Part shown: piece by piece, positions 1 through 8,837 of the stretch
How positions within the stretch are numbered: the stretch's first letter is position 1
Layout of the letters: each line of letters opens with the position of its first letter
Assembly (NCBI RefSeq): GCF_937425535.1
Contig: NZ_OW485601.1
Span: 735,001 to 799,000 of the forward strand
Source of the DNA: Rhodovastum atsumiense
GTDB taxonomy: Bacteria > Pseudomonadota > Alphaproteobacteria > Acetobacterales > Acetobacteraceae
Reading direction: 5' to 3'
DNA length: 64,000 bases
Position numbers and translations under genes: made by a program
Notes under the pieces: generated by a model
Seen by the model: only the letters and a program-made list of their open reading frames with translations
Told to the model about the DNA's origin: nothing
Databases searched by the model: none

Positions 1-1
1 G

Positions 2-319
2 GTCATCCTCTCGATCCTGGACCTGGTGCTGGTGGCCAATCTGGTGGTGATGGTGGCGATCTCCAGCTACGAAAGCTTCGTCTCGCGCATCGACGTGGAT
101 CGTGAGAAGCCGGAATGGCTCGGCAAGATGGACGCCTCCAACGTCAAGATGAAGGTGTCGCTGTCGATCGTGATGGTTTCGGCGATCAACCTGCTGCGGG
201 CCTTCATGATGGATACGCCGGCCGAACGGCTGCCGCTGCTGGCGGGCGTGCACATCGTCTTCCTGCTTTCCACCCTGGCGGTCGCCGTAGTCGAGCGGGT
301 CCACGGCAAGGACAAGTAA
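2..319 (+). CDS. YqhA-like UPF0114 membrane protein, 3' part
   Basis: The reading frame is open from the first bases of the window, so the start lies upstream; 105 residues are visible. They show a hydrophobic segment, a polar stretch with SYESFVSRI and a Lys/Asp-rich loop, then two more hydrophobic segments ending in VERVHGKDK. This pattern matches the C-terminal two thirds of the UPF0114 (YqhA) family of small inner-membrane proteins, whose biochemical role is not established. The next gene converges on it after about 100 bp. The family call is from memory of its conserved SYESFVSR motif and fairly secure; no function is inferred. Confidence 0.75.
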   Translation, partial: VILSILDLVLVANLVVMVAISSYESFVSRIDVDREKPEWLGKMDASNVKMKVSLSIVMVSAINLLRAFMMDTPAERLPLLAGVHIVFLLSTLAVAVVERVHGKDK

Positions 320-418
320 CGATCCGGGCCGGCAAAAGCAGCGGCTGGTGGTGCGCCCCTGGTGAAACCCCGGTCCGCCCCCGCAAAGAGATCCAGGGCG
401 AAACCGTTTACATCGAAA

Positions 419-1114
419 CTATCTCTGATGCAGGCGCAGCCGGCGTGCCAGACTGAGCGGAACATGGCCCCGGCTGCGCACGCGCCCGTTGCGGCGCGGG
501 GCGGGTGCAAGGCAGACCAGCCCCATGCCGACCAGGCGAAGCGGCCGGGGATCGATCGCCGTCTCGCCGCTGGCGTTGCGGTGGGCGAGGTTGAGGTCGG
601 CGACGAACACGCCCCCCGTTTCCTCGGCGAAGGGGTCGGGATGGCGGGTGGTCACATTGAGGTCGGCGGCCTGCGGGCCATCCTGGCCGAACAGGATCGC
701 CGGCACCGGCCGGCGCGCCACCAGCAGGTCCAGCGCCTGCCGCACCGGGGTGGGTGAGAACGGGTTCCATGCCACCGTGGGATCGGGCCCGCTGACGATC
801 GTCGGCAGCCGCCCGAGCACCCGGGCGGGCACATAGGCCGCGACCAGCGACCGGTTGGCCATGGTCCGCGCCAGGCCAGGCCCGAACAACGGCAGGGCCA
901 GCGCCAGCATCGCCTCGGCGGCCAGGGCGCTGCGTTGCGAGGCCATCGCCGTCTTGACGCCTGACAGCACGCGATGGGCAGGGGAATAGAGTTCCGCCTG
1001 GGCCACGTACATCTTCACCGGCTCCACGGGCTCCAGGGTGGCGGCAGCCGGCCGCACCGGGGCGGCAGCCAGCAGCAGCAGCAGACCCAGGACGGTGCAG
1101 GAACGCGGTCGCAT
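419..1114 (-). CDS. secreted protein of unknown function
   Basis: A 231-residue protein I do not recognise. The ATG at 1114 follows a GGAGGAGGA ribosome site, with a second ATG one codon upstream at 1117. Residues 1 to about 24 form a classical signal peptide (Arg-rich start, run of leucines, AAA at the cleavage site), so it should be exported to the periplasm. The mature part is Ala/Pro/Arg rich with few charged acidic residues and contains no obvious catalytic motif, no Cys pair and no lipobox. It stands alone, convergent with the YqhA-like gene and about 280 bp from the next gene. Codon use is typical for the window. Confidence 0.6.
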   Translation of the reverse strand: MRPRSCTVLGLLLLLAAAPVRPAAATLEPVEPVKMYVAQAELYSPAHRVLSGVKTAMASQRSALAAEAMLALALPLFGPGLARTMANRSLVAAYVPARVLGRLPTIVSGPDPTVAWNPFSPTPVRQALDLLVARRPVPAILFGQDGPQAADLNVTTRHPDPFAEETGGVFVADLNLAHRNASGETAIDPRPLRLVGMGLVCLAPAPRRNGRVRSRGHVPLSLARRLRLHQR

Positions 1115-1393
1115 CATTCCTCCTCCATGGAGCCAACGCGGGTCAGCCGAAGAGCCGTCGCTTCCGATTCGCATCAAAAGGCACGGCGCGAGGATGTGTC
1201 ATCAGAATTCAAGGGTCAGGACATCACGAACGGTTGATAATATAGGCCATTTATCCATCTGAGCGAGCGGTCCCGAGTCCCGTAAACTGCGGCATAGTGC
1301 CTATTGCCTGCCCGTCCCGGCGACACCCCGGACCGAAGGCAAAGCGAAAGGATTCCACGCGGTTGCGTCCAGGCCCCGGGCCGGCTGGCGGAC

Positions 1394-1999
1394 TCAGCGG
1401 ACGGGCCGGCGCAGGATCGTACGCAACTTGGTGGCGACAGTGCGGCGGGGATCGGACAGGTAGATTTCGTGATGATGCCCTGCAAAGGCCATGCCGGCGG
1501 CGGTGGCGGCCTGTTCCAGCCGGGCAATGGATTCCGGCTCGGTCGCATAGGGGCCGACATGCAGCACCTGCAGGCAGCGCCCTTCCTCGAGCCGCACCCG
1601 GGCAGCCCGGGCCGCATCGGGGGCCCGCCGGCGCGCGGCGAGATGGGCCCGTGCCGCTTCAATGGCAGGCTGGTCGACCATGTCGGGCACGCGGATCAAC
1701 AGGCACCACCGCCAGGCGGAGCGCGGCGCCTGCCAGAACGCCCCCGGACGATCCGTCCACCACAGCGCTTCCAGCTTGCCCACGGCGAAGTCATATCCCG
1801 CCGCCTCGCGCACCACCGACTTGAGGGTGAAGGCCAGCGCGAACAAGGCCGCCAACCCGCCCTGGAACGGCATGTCCTCGGGCGCGCCGCCCCCCTGGAT
1901 GCCGATGTAGCTGGCGGGCGCCACCTCGACGACGGAGGGCTCCGGCCGCGCCAGGTATTCGTCGGCGTGTTGCCGGAACAGGTCGATCTTCCCGCTCAT
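1394..1999 (-). CDS. GyrI-like small-molecule-binding domain protein
   Basis: A 201-residue cytosolic protein. The start at 1999 follows GGGAGGCGG; longer in-frame extensions lack a ribosome site. The sequence opens with KIDLFRQHADEYLA, then PSVVEVAPASYIGIQGGG, and carries GKLEALWW and HHEIYLSDPRR late in the chain. These are hallmarks of the stand-alone GyrI-like domain family (COG4832), related to the effector-binding domain of AraC/MerR drug regulators. No DNA-binding domain is attached, so a ligand-binding or hydrolytic role on small aromatic compounds is possible but unproven. The neighbouring MATE exporter on the same strand would fit a drug-related role; this is inference. Confidence 0.7.
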   Translation of the reverse strand: MSGKIDLFRQHADEYLARPEPSVVEVAPASYIGIQGGGAPEDMPFQGGLAALFALAFTLKSVVREAAGYDFAVGKLEALWWTDRPGAFWQAPRSAWRWCLLIRVPDMVDQPAIEAARAHLAARRRAPDAARAARVRLEEGRCLQVLHVGPYATEPESIARLEQAATAAGMAFAGHHHEIYLSDPRRTVATKLRTILRRPVR

Positions 2000-2147
2000 C
2001 CGCCTCCCGTCATGCTCCCGCAGCTTCGTGGTCCGGCCATGGCAGCCGCGCCCGCCTGTCAGGTCACGCCGGAACACCCGATCACGCGAGAGTCCCGTGG
2101 CGCGACGGTACTCCCCGCCGTGCCACAGCACCAGAGCCACGCATTCC

Positions 2148-3503
2148 TCAGCCGAGGCGCGTGCGCAGATGCAGGCGTCTCCCGAGCAACACGGCCGCGC
2201 AGGTCAACCCGGCGATCAGGCCCATCCATACGCCCGGAGCCGCCAATCCCCCCGGAAACGCCAGCACCAGCCCCAGCGGCATGCCCACCCCCCAGTAGCT
2301 GAACGCGGTGATCAGCATCGGCACCCGCGTGTCCTTCAGCCCGCGCAACGCGCCGGCCGCCGCCACCTGGATGCCGTCGGAGAACTGGAAGACGGCGGCC
2401 AGCAGCAGCAACCCGGCGGAGGCGGCGATGACATCGGCATCAGCGGTGTAAAGCCCGGCGATCACCTGCGACAGCACGGCCAGCATGGTGCAGGACAGGG
2501 CCTGCGTCACCAGCACCAGGGCGAGCCCCGCCATCGCCGCCAGGCGCACCCCCACCGGATCGCCCCGCCCGACCGCGTTGCCGACGCGAACCGTCATCGC
2601 CATCGACAGCCCGAGCGGCACCATGAAGCAGAGCCCGGCCACGTTCAGCGCGATCTGGTGCCCCGCCACCATGGTCGGTCCGAAGCCGCCGATCACCAGG
2701 GCCGCGGCGCTGAACAACCCGACTTCCAGCAGCACGGACACAGCCATCGGCGCCCCCAGCCGCAGCAACGCCGCGATGCCGGCCGGATCGGGGCGGCCCC
2801 GGGCGGCCTGCCAGCCAAGGCCCGCATAGCGCGACGAAACCGCGATCCAGGCCGCGAAAGCCAGCCCCTCCACCCAGCCCAGCACCGCCCAGGCGATGCC
2901 CGCCCCCTGCGCGCCCAGCGCCGGCAGGCCGAGCCGGCCATACATCAGCGCCCAGCCGAGCGGCGCCAGCACCAGCAGGCCGATCGAGGAAAACACCATG
3001 CTCGCGCGGGTCAGCGACAGCCCGTCCGACAGGCCGCGACAGGCCAGGAACAGGCCGAGCCCGGGCGCGCCGAACGCCACCGCGTGCAGGAAGCGCCGGA
3101 TATCCGGCAGCAGAGCGGAATCGACACCGGTCAGGACCGCCAGCGACGGCCCGAACAGATAGGTGGCCGCCCCCAGCACCACGCCGAGGCCCAGGCCCAG
3201 CCAGACCGCCTGCACGAACACCGGCGCGACCTCGCGCCGGCGCCGCGCCCCGTCGAGCTGCGCGACCGAGGGCGACAGCGCCATCATCACGCCCACCAGC
3301 GCCATGAAGGCCAGCGCCCAGACCGAATTGCCCACCGCGACGGCACCGAGCACCTGCGCCCCGAGATGACCGGCCAGCATGGACTCGATCACGCCCGCCC
3401 CCATCTGCGCGACCTGCCCCGCCACCAGCGGCAGGGCGAGCCGAAGCGTGGCCCGCGCCTCCTGCGCGAAGCCCGGGACAATGAGGGTGACGGCGGTGGA
3501 CAT
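2148..3503 (-). CDS. MATE family efflux transporter
   Basis: A 451-residue integral membrane protein with about twelve hydrophobic segments and two repeated halves, the size and form of NorM/DinF-type multidrug and toxin extrusion antiporters that export cationic compounds in exchange for Na+ or H+. The N-terminal half contains LALPLVAGQVAQMG and MLAGHLGAQ, matching the conserved first helix and the loop after it. The start at 3503 is chosen because AGGCCAGGA lies just upstream and the 18-residue extension is Arg-rich and poorly supported. It precedes the GyrI-like gene on the same strand with about a 150-bp gap. Substrate cannot be told from sequence. Confidence 0.88.
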   Translation of the reverse strand: MSTAVTLIVPGFAQEARATLRLALPLVAGQVAQMGAGVIESMLAGHLGAQVLGAVAVGNSVWALAFMALVGVMMALSPSVAQLDGARRRREVAPVFVQAVWLGLGLGVVLGAATYLFGPSLAVLTGVDSALLPDIRRFLHAVAFGAPGLGLFLACRGLSDGLSLTRASMVFSSIGLLVLAPLGWALMYGRLGLPALGAQGAGIAWAVLGWVEGLAFAAWIAVSSRYAGLGWQAARGRPDPAGIAALLRLGAPMAVSVLLEVGLFSAAALVIGGFGPTMVAGHQIALNVAGLCFMVPLGLSMAMTVRVGNAVGRGDPVGVRLAAMAGLALVLVTQALSCTMLAVLSQVIAGLYTADADVIAASAGLLLLAAVFQFSDGIQVAAAGALRGLKDTRVPMLITAFSYWGVGMPLGLVLAFPGGLAAPGVWMGLIAGLTCAAVLLGRRLHLRTRLG

Positions 3504-3585
3504 TCCTGGCCTCGGCAACGGGGCGCGGAACCAACCATACCGGCCCCGTCGATGCAAACGCCTCCTGGTCCGTTCGGATGATGCC

Positions 3586-4281
3586 CTAATGAATCTCGCC
3601 GGCCACCCGCAACGCCTCGCGCATCTTCGCCGCGGTGAAGCCCGGGCTGCGGGCCATGTCGAGGATCACCCGCTCGCGCCGCGACACCAGCTCGATCGCC
3701 GCCGGCAATTTCGTGACGCAATCGTCCGGCACGACGACGGCGCCATGATGGTCGGCATGGATCACGTCGTCATGTCCGGCCAGCATCCCGAACACGTTCA
3801 CCTGGCAGTTCATCTGCACCATGTGCACATGGGCATGGCTCGGCCCCACCCGCCCGCCGATGATCTGAAAACCCGGCGCCAGCATGTCCAGGTCACGGAA
3901 GGAGCCATTGGTCACGCAGCCGATGCAGCCCAGGGCCTTGTGCACGGTGGTCTGCACCTCGCCCCAGAAGGCGCCGAAGCCGGGCCGGTCGTCGATGTCC
4001 TGCAGCACCGCGATGGTCGGCAGGCCCTGCGCCTCGACGTACTCGTACCAGTCCTCGCGCGGCGGAATGGCGCCGCAGGGCTTTTCCCGGGCGCGGATCA
4101 GGCCGGAGCGGGCGAGGCCGACGATCGGCGGGAACCTGCGGTCCACCGGCACCATCGGCTCGACCGTGAAGCCCACCGCGCGCCGCTCCGGCACCAGCAG
4201 CTCCAGGCCGTTGCAGATGGTCGGGGTATCCCATTGCCGCAATGTCTCGAGATCAGCCGCGGTGAAGGGGCGGTTCGTCAT
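3586..4281 (-). CDS. RraA-like family protein
   Basis: A 231-residue protein of the RraA/HMG-aldolase fold. It begins ADLETLRQWDTPTICNGLE, the typical opening of the family, and contains GCVTNGSFRDLDML, in which the Arg and Asp pair corresponds to the substrate and metal-binding site of 4-hydroxy-4-methyl-2-oxoglutarate aldolases, followed by HADHHGAVVVP. Members act either as RNase E regulators or as metal-dependent oxaloacetate/HMG aldolases; the intact R-D pair favours an enzyme, but the substrate is unknown. The start at 4281 follows GAGGAGATG. It lies alone between a MATE gene and the divergent NnrU-like gene. Confidence 0.8.
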   Translation of the reverse strand: MTNRPFTAADLETLRQWDTPTICNGLELLVPERRAVGFTVEPMVPVDRRFPPIVGLARSGLIRAREKPCGAIPPREDWYEYVEAQGLPTIAVLQDIDDRPGFGAFWGEVQTTVHKALGCIGCVTNGSFRDLDMLAPGFQIIGGRVGPSHAHVHMVQMNCQVNVFGMLAGHDDVIHADHHGAVVVPDDCVTKLPAAIELVSRRERVILDMARSPGFTAAKMREALRVAGEIH

Positions 4282-4540
4282 GGGGCATCTCCTCGGTCGG
4301 GCGTGCCGGGCCAGTCTCTCCTCCCGCCCCGCGCGCCGCAATTGCCCGGAGAGGTTCTGGACGCAGGACGGAAGCTGGTGTGAAACGACCCGATCTCGGA
4401 GCCTTCGTGCTGGAGTGCACCATCATGCCACCCTCTGCCCATGCCCTGCCGCAGACGCCCGGCCTGCCCGTGCCCGGCCCCTGCCCTGCGCCCTGTATCC
4501 GGGCGTCCACCCACCGTGCCGTCGTCGCGGAGCCGGCGGC

Positions 4541-5215
4541 ATGATCCAGCTCAGCCTCGCGGCCATCCTCTGGCTGGCGGTGCATCTCGGCATCGCCGGC
4601 ACCACGTTGCGCCGCGTCATCGTGACGCGCATCGGCGTGAACGGCTTCCGCGGCATCTTCTCGATCGCCTCGATCGCCGCGATCATCTGGCTGGTGCTGA
4701 GCTACAACGCCGCCCCCACGGTGCAACTATGGACGGCGCCGGCCTGGCTGCACTGGGTGCTCGCGCTGGTGATGCTGCCGGCCTTCGTGCTGTTCGTGGC
4801 GTCCTTCGTGCGCAATCCGACGGCCGCGGGAGGCGAGAAATACCTCGGCCAGGACATCACCGGCATCCAGCGCATCACCCGCCATCCGATGATGGTGTCC
4901 TACACGATCTGGGCGGCGGTGCACTGCATCGGTCGCGGCGATGTCGCCAGCCTGCTGTTCTTCGGCGCGTTCCTGATCACCTGCGTGGTCGGCATGCCCT
5001 CGGTCGACATCAAGACGAAGGAACGCGACGCCGCCGCCTGGGCACAGTTGTCCGCCACCACCTCCATCGTGCCGTTCATGGCCATCCTGACGCGACGGAA
5101 CCGTCTGGTCTTCTCCGAAATCGGCTGGCTGGTTCCGGCCATCGGGCTGGCGATCTGGGTGGAGATGCTGATCTTCCACCAACGCATCTTCGGGATCGCG
5201 GCACTGCCGGTGTAG
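4541..5215 (+). CDS. NnrU-like membrane protein
   Basis: A 224-residue inner-membrane protein with about six hydrophobic segments. The motif GIQRITRHPMMVSYTIWAAVHC at mid-length is the NnrU signature (the RHP motif, related to the isoprenylcysteine methyltransferase-like fold). NnrU was first linked to nitric oxide and nitrite metabolism in denitrifiers, but many members occur without denitrification genes, as here. The ATG at 4541 is preceded by a weak GGCGGC site. It converges on the Cache gene; a large stem-loop lies between the two stop codons. Function in this organism is not known. Confidence 0.8.
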   Translation: MIQLSLAAILWLAVHLGIAGTTLRRVIVTRIGVNGFRGIFSIASIAAIIWLVLSYNAAPTVQLWTAPAWLHWVLALVMLPAFVLFVASFVRNPTAAGGEKYLGQDITGIQRITRHPMMVSYTIWAAVHCIGRGDVASLLFFGAFLITCVVGMPSVDIKTKERDAAAWAQLSATTSIVPFMAILTRRNRLVFSEIGWLVPAIGLAIWVEMLIFHQRIFGIAALPV

Positions 5216-5222
5216 GCGGCAA

Positions 5223-5267
5223 GGCCCGGACGCACCAGGGGCACCATGGCCCCTGGCACGCCGGGCC
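5223..5267. terminator. stem-loop between convergent genes
   Basis: Nested inverted repeat: GGCCCGG at 5223-5229 pairs with CCGGGCC at 5261-5267, and CCAGGGGC at 5235-5242 pairs with GCCCCTGG at 5249-5256. It lies exactly between the convergent stop codons of the NnrU-like and Cache genes. There is no T-run on either side, so it may act as a transcript-end stabiliser or weak two-way terminator rather than a classical intrinsic terminator. Confidence 0.4.
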
Positions 5268-5303
5268 GCGCGACACGGACGACGAGCGCGGCCCGGCCCG
5301 TCT

Positions 5304-5750
5304 TTACTTGTAGTATCCGACGCCACAGACCTCGTCGGAGATCTTCGTCACATAGGACGATTTCGGCGCCGGATCGGTGCCGCCGGGCCGGGGGAAGGTG
5401 TAGTCCACCTGGCTGAAGCTGCCCTCGCTGGCGACGCTGATCATCTCGACGGCGAAGGCCTTGCCGGTGCTGTCCTTCAGGCCGCGGGCGTCCTTGCCCA
5501 GCAGCGCCTTGTTGGGATGCGCGTTGAAGGTGCCGTCGCTGCCGATGCAGAAGACATAAAGGTCGCGGTCCTTGAAGCCGCCCTCGCCACTGGAGAATTG
5601 GCCGAGCGCCTTCGTCTTGTCGGTCTTCACCGCGGTGACGGCCTTTTCCAGCATGGCCTTGGCTTCAGGGGCCGTGCCGTTGTCGGCAGCCAGCGCCGGC
5701 AGGACCAACAGCGACAGACTTGCGGCAAGCGCAATGGTTGATTTCTTCAT
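5304..5750 (-). CDS. periplasmic single-Cache-domain protein
   Basis: A 148-residue exported protein. Residues 1-22 are a signal peptide (MKKST, hydrophobic core, ALA cleavage site). The rest fits a single Cache_2-type sensor domain: a helix with AVKTDKTKALGQFSSGEGGFKD, then DLYVFCIGSDGTFNAHPN and a C-terminal KSSYVTKISDEVCGVGYYK. Such domains normally bind small carboxylates or amines in chemoreceptors and kinases; here the domain is free-standing, with no transmembrane or signalling part. Two Cys (in the FCIG and EVCGV segments) could form a disulfide. The start at 5750 follows GAGGGAGGAC. The ligand and partner are unknown. Confidence 0.78.
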   Translation of the reverse strand: MKKSTIALAASLSLLVLPALAADNGTAPEAKAMLEKAVTAVKTDKTKALGQFSSGEGGFKDRDLYVFCIGSDGTFNAHPNKALLGKDARGLKDSTGKAFAVEMISVASEGSFSQVDYTFPRPGGTDPAPKSSYVTKISDEVCGVGYYK

Positions 5751-5885
5751 TTCGACGTCCTCCCTCTGCCTGCGTGTCATTGATCAGATCACGCTGTGGC
5801 AGTCAGGTACTTACCATGACGCTACGCATGCTGGTAGTGCGTTATGAAAATACTGAAGCTGGCGCCCCAGGCCCCGTCGGGCGAC

Positions 5886-6686
5886 TCAGGGGGCCGGCGG
5901 CAACGCGTCGAGAAACGCCGGCACGCGCTGGAATGCATCTTCCCGCGCCGCGGGATCCTGGCCGGCATGGACGCCGTGGTCGGGGTTCTGGCTGCGTGGA
6001 ATGTCACGCATCCGGTGCAGCGGCGCGGCCGCATCGAAGTCGTGCCAGGCGCCTGGATACGTTACCAGGGTGATGCGCGGCCCGACGCGCCCGGCCAGAT
6101 CCCGGCAAGGTGCGGCCGGCGTCCAGTCATCCGCCTCGCCGATCAGCAGCAGCACCGGGGCCACCGGTCTGGCCCCCCGGTTCAACGCGGCCTGCCGGCA
6201 CCCCGGATAAAAGGCAACGAAGCCACGCAACAATCCGGGCGGGTTATCCTGCCGCCACGCCGCCGTCGCCAGCACCGTGCTGCCCCCGTCCGACCAGCCG
6301 AGCACGGCAACGCCGCCGGCCGGGGTGCCGGGCTGATCAGCAAGCCAGCGCGCGGCGGCCAGGGCATCATCGCGCCGCAATCCAGACGCCGTCACCGACC
6401 GATTCCCCGTACGGCACTGCGACCCGAGTCCACGGCTGCCGAAGCTGTCGGGCAACAGCACGAGATGGCCAAGCCCGGCCAGATGCCGCGCCCAGGCGTG
6501 ATCGCGCGCCGGCAGCGGCCCGGCGCAGCCGTGCAGCGCCACCACGGCCGGGGCACGCGGCGGCCCCTCCGGCCGGAACAGCACGGCCTCCAGCAACGCG
6601 CCCCCACCGCCCGCGAACCGCACGGTTTCGGCGCGAACGCCCCCCGCCACCACAACCATCAGGAAAAGCAAAGCACCAATGCGCAT
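5886..6686 (-). CDS. dienelactone-hydrolase-like alpha/beta hydrolase, exported
   Basis: A 266-residue protein with an N-terminal signal peptide (about residues 1-19) and the alpha/beta-hydrolase fold of the dienelactone hydrolase group. Visible features are LHGCAGP (oxyanion loop), the nucleophile elbow GWSDGGS with Ser132 where classical dienelactone hydrolase has Cys, GEADDW carrying the likely acid and GAWHDFD carrying the likely catalytic His. It is probably a periplasmic serine esterase; the substrate is unknown. The start at 6686 is preferred because it begins the signal peptide; a longer start at 6722 exists. It is divergent from hemB with about 80 bp between. Confidence 0.78.
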   Translation of the reverse strand: MRIGALLFLMVVVAGGVRAETVRFAGGGGALLEAVLFRPEGPPRAPAVVALHGCAGPLPARDHAWARHLAGLGHLVLLPDSFGSRGLGSQCRTGNRSVTASGLRRDDALAAARWLADQPGTPAGGVAVLGWSDGGSTVLATAAWRQDNPPGLLRGFVAFYPGCRQAALNRGARPVAPVLLLIGEADDWTPAAPCRDLAGRVGPRITLVTYPGAWHDFDAAAPLHRMRDIPRSQNPDHGVHAGQDPAAREDAFQRVPAFLDALPPAP

Positions 6687-6688
6687 GA

Positions 6689-7774
<1,086 letters not shown>

Positions 7775-7775
7775 C

Positions 7776-8005
7776 CCGGGGCGCTGCCCCGGCCCCGCCA
7801 GAGGCTCCGCCTCTGGACTCCGGCAGGGGCCAGAGGCCCCTGCACCCCATGTGTTTGGTTCCTGGGAGGGGGGCGAACCGGCACGAACCCGTCATCAGCG
7901 AGGACGCCCCCCTCCCAGGAACCAAACATGGGATCCAAGGGCCTTCGGCCCTTGGCAGAGGTCCAGGAGGCGGAGCCTCCTGGTGGGGGCGGGGCAACGC
8001 CCCGC
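7776..8005. repeat. mosaic hairpin repeat, copy 1
   Basis: The gap between convergent hemB and the next gene is filled by seven consecutive stem-loops. They lie at 7776-7792 (CCGGGGC stem), 7798-7816, 7823-7842 (GCAGGGGC stem), a perfect 23-bp inverted repeat 7853-7875/7905-7927 with a 29-nt loop, 7935-7955 (CCAAGGGC stem), 7963-7983 (CCAGGAGGC stem) and 7989-8005 (GCGGGGC stem). Related copies lie near 26765-26914 and 48520-48749. There is no protein or transposase. It could end transcription from both sides. The last module ends five bases before the stop codon of the following minus-strand gene. Confidence 0.9.
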
Positions 8006-8009
8006 GCTG

Positions 8010-8837
8010 TCAGGGCTGCAGCAGCGCCGTGTGCAGGGCGTGCCAGCTTGCGGCGTCGGGGGTGCAGATCAGTCCGCCGCCGTGCAGGGCCGGCCGGTAC
8101 GGAGATCCGTCGAACCGGGCCGAGTATCCCCCGGCTTCCTGGTGCAGCAGCCAGCCGGGGGCATGGTCCCAGGGCATCAGCCGGTTGAACAGCAGGAAGT
8201 GGCACTGGCCGCTGGCGAGCAGCCGGTATTCATGGCCGGCGCAGCGGTAATCCCAGCTTGCCGCGATCCGCGGCAGGTTGCGGCAGACGGTGGCCTTCAG
8301 CTCCGCCGGCAGGAAGCGCCAGGAGGTGGTGCCGGTCATGGACGCCACCGGTGCCGGGGTGGCGACACGCAGCTCCTGGCGGCGCCCGTCCGGGGCGGCG
8401 ATCCAGGCGCCCTCGCCGCGCAGGGCGAAGGCGCTGTCATCGCCGACCGGGTCGTGGATCACCGCCGCCACCACCTCGCCGCGCACGATCGCCGCCGCCA
8501 TGGTGGCGAACAGCGGCAGACCGGCGGCGAAATTGGCGGTGCCGTCCACCGGATCGACCACGAAGGCGAGCTCCGCCTCCCCCACCCGCTCCAGCAGCGA
8601 GGGGTCGGCGGCGGTCGCTTCCTCGCCGATCACGACGCAGCCGGGGAAGGCGCGCTGCAGTCCCGCGGTGATGACGCGTTCGGCGGCCTCGTCGGCTTCG
8701 GTGACCAGGTCGAGCGGCCCCGACTTGGTGCGCACCCCGGAGGCAGGAAGACGGCGGAAGCGCGGCATCACCTCGCGCGCGGCCGCGTCGCGCAGCACCG
8801 TCCCGAGGACAGTCAGCTCGTGCAGGGACAGGCGCAT
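8010..8837 (-). CDS. inositol monophosphatase family protein
   Basis: A 275-residue Mg-dependent phosphatase of the IMPase superfamily. Three metal-site motifs are visible: VIGEEA, DPVDGTANF and, near the C-terminus, MPWDHAPGWLLHQEAGG. The family includes inositol-1-phosphatase (SuhB), histidinol-phosphatase (HisN) and 3'-phosphoadenosine 5'-phosphate phosphatase; the sequence does not decide among them. The start ATG overlaps the hflX stop (ATGA), so it is translationally coupled to hflX and belongs to the hfq-hflX operon. Confidence 0.88.
   Translation of the reverse strand: MRLSLHELTVLGTVLRDAAAREVMPRFRRLPASGVRTKSGPLDLVTEADEAAERVITAGLQRAFPGCVVIGEEATAADPSLLERVGEAELAFVVDPVDGTANFAAGLPLFATMAAAIVRGEVVAAVIHDPVGDDSAFALRGEGAWIAAPDGRRQELRVATPAPVASMTGTTSWRFLPAELKATVCRNLPRIAASWDYRCAGHEYRLLASGQCHFLLFNRLMPWDHAPGWLLHQEAGGYSARFDGSPYRPALHGGGLICTPDAASWHALHTALLQP

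Noticed and set aside
7849-8250. open frames running through the mosaic hairpin repeat
   Set aside because: They read across palindromes in several frames and into the antisense of the next gene; no frame is favoured.
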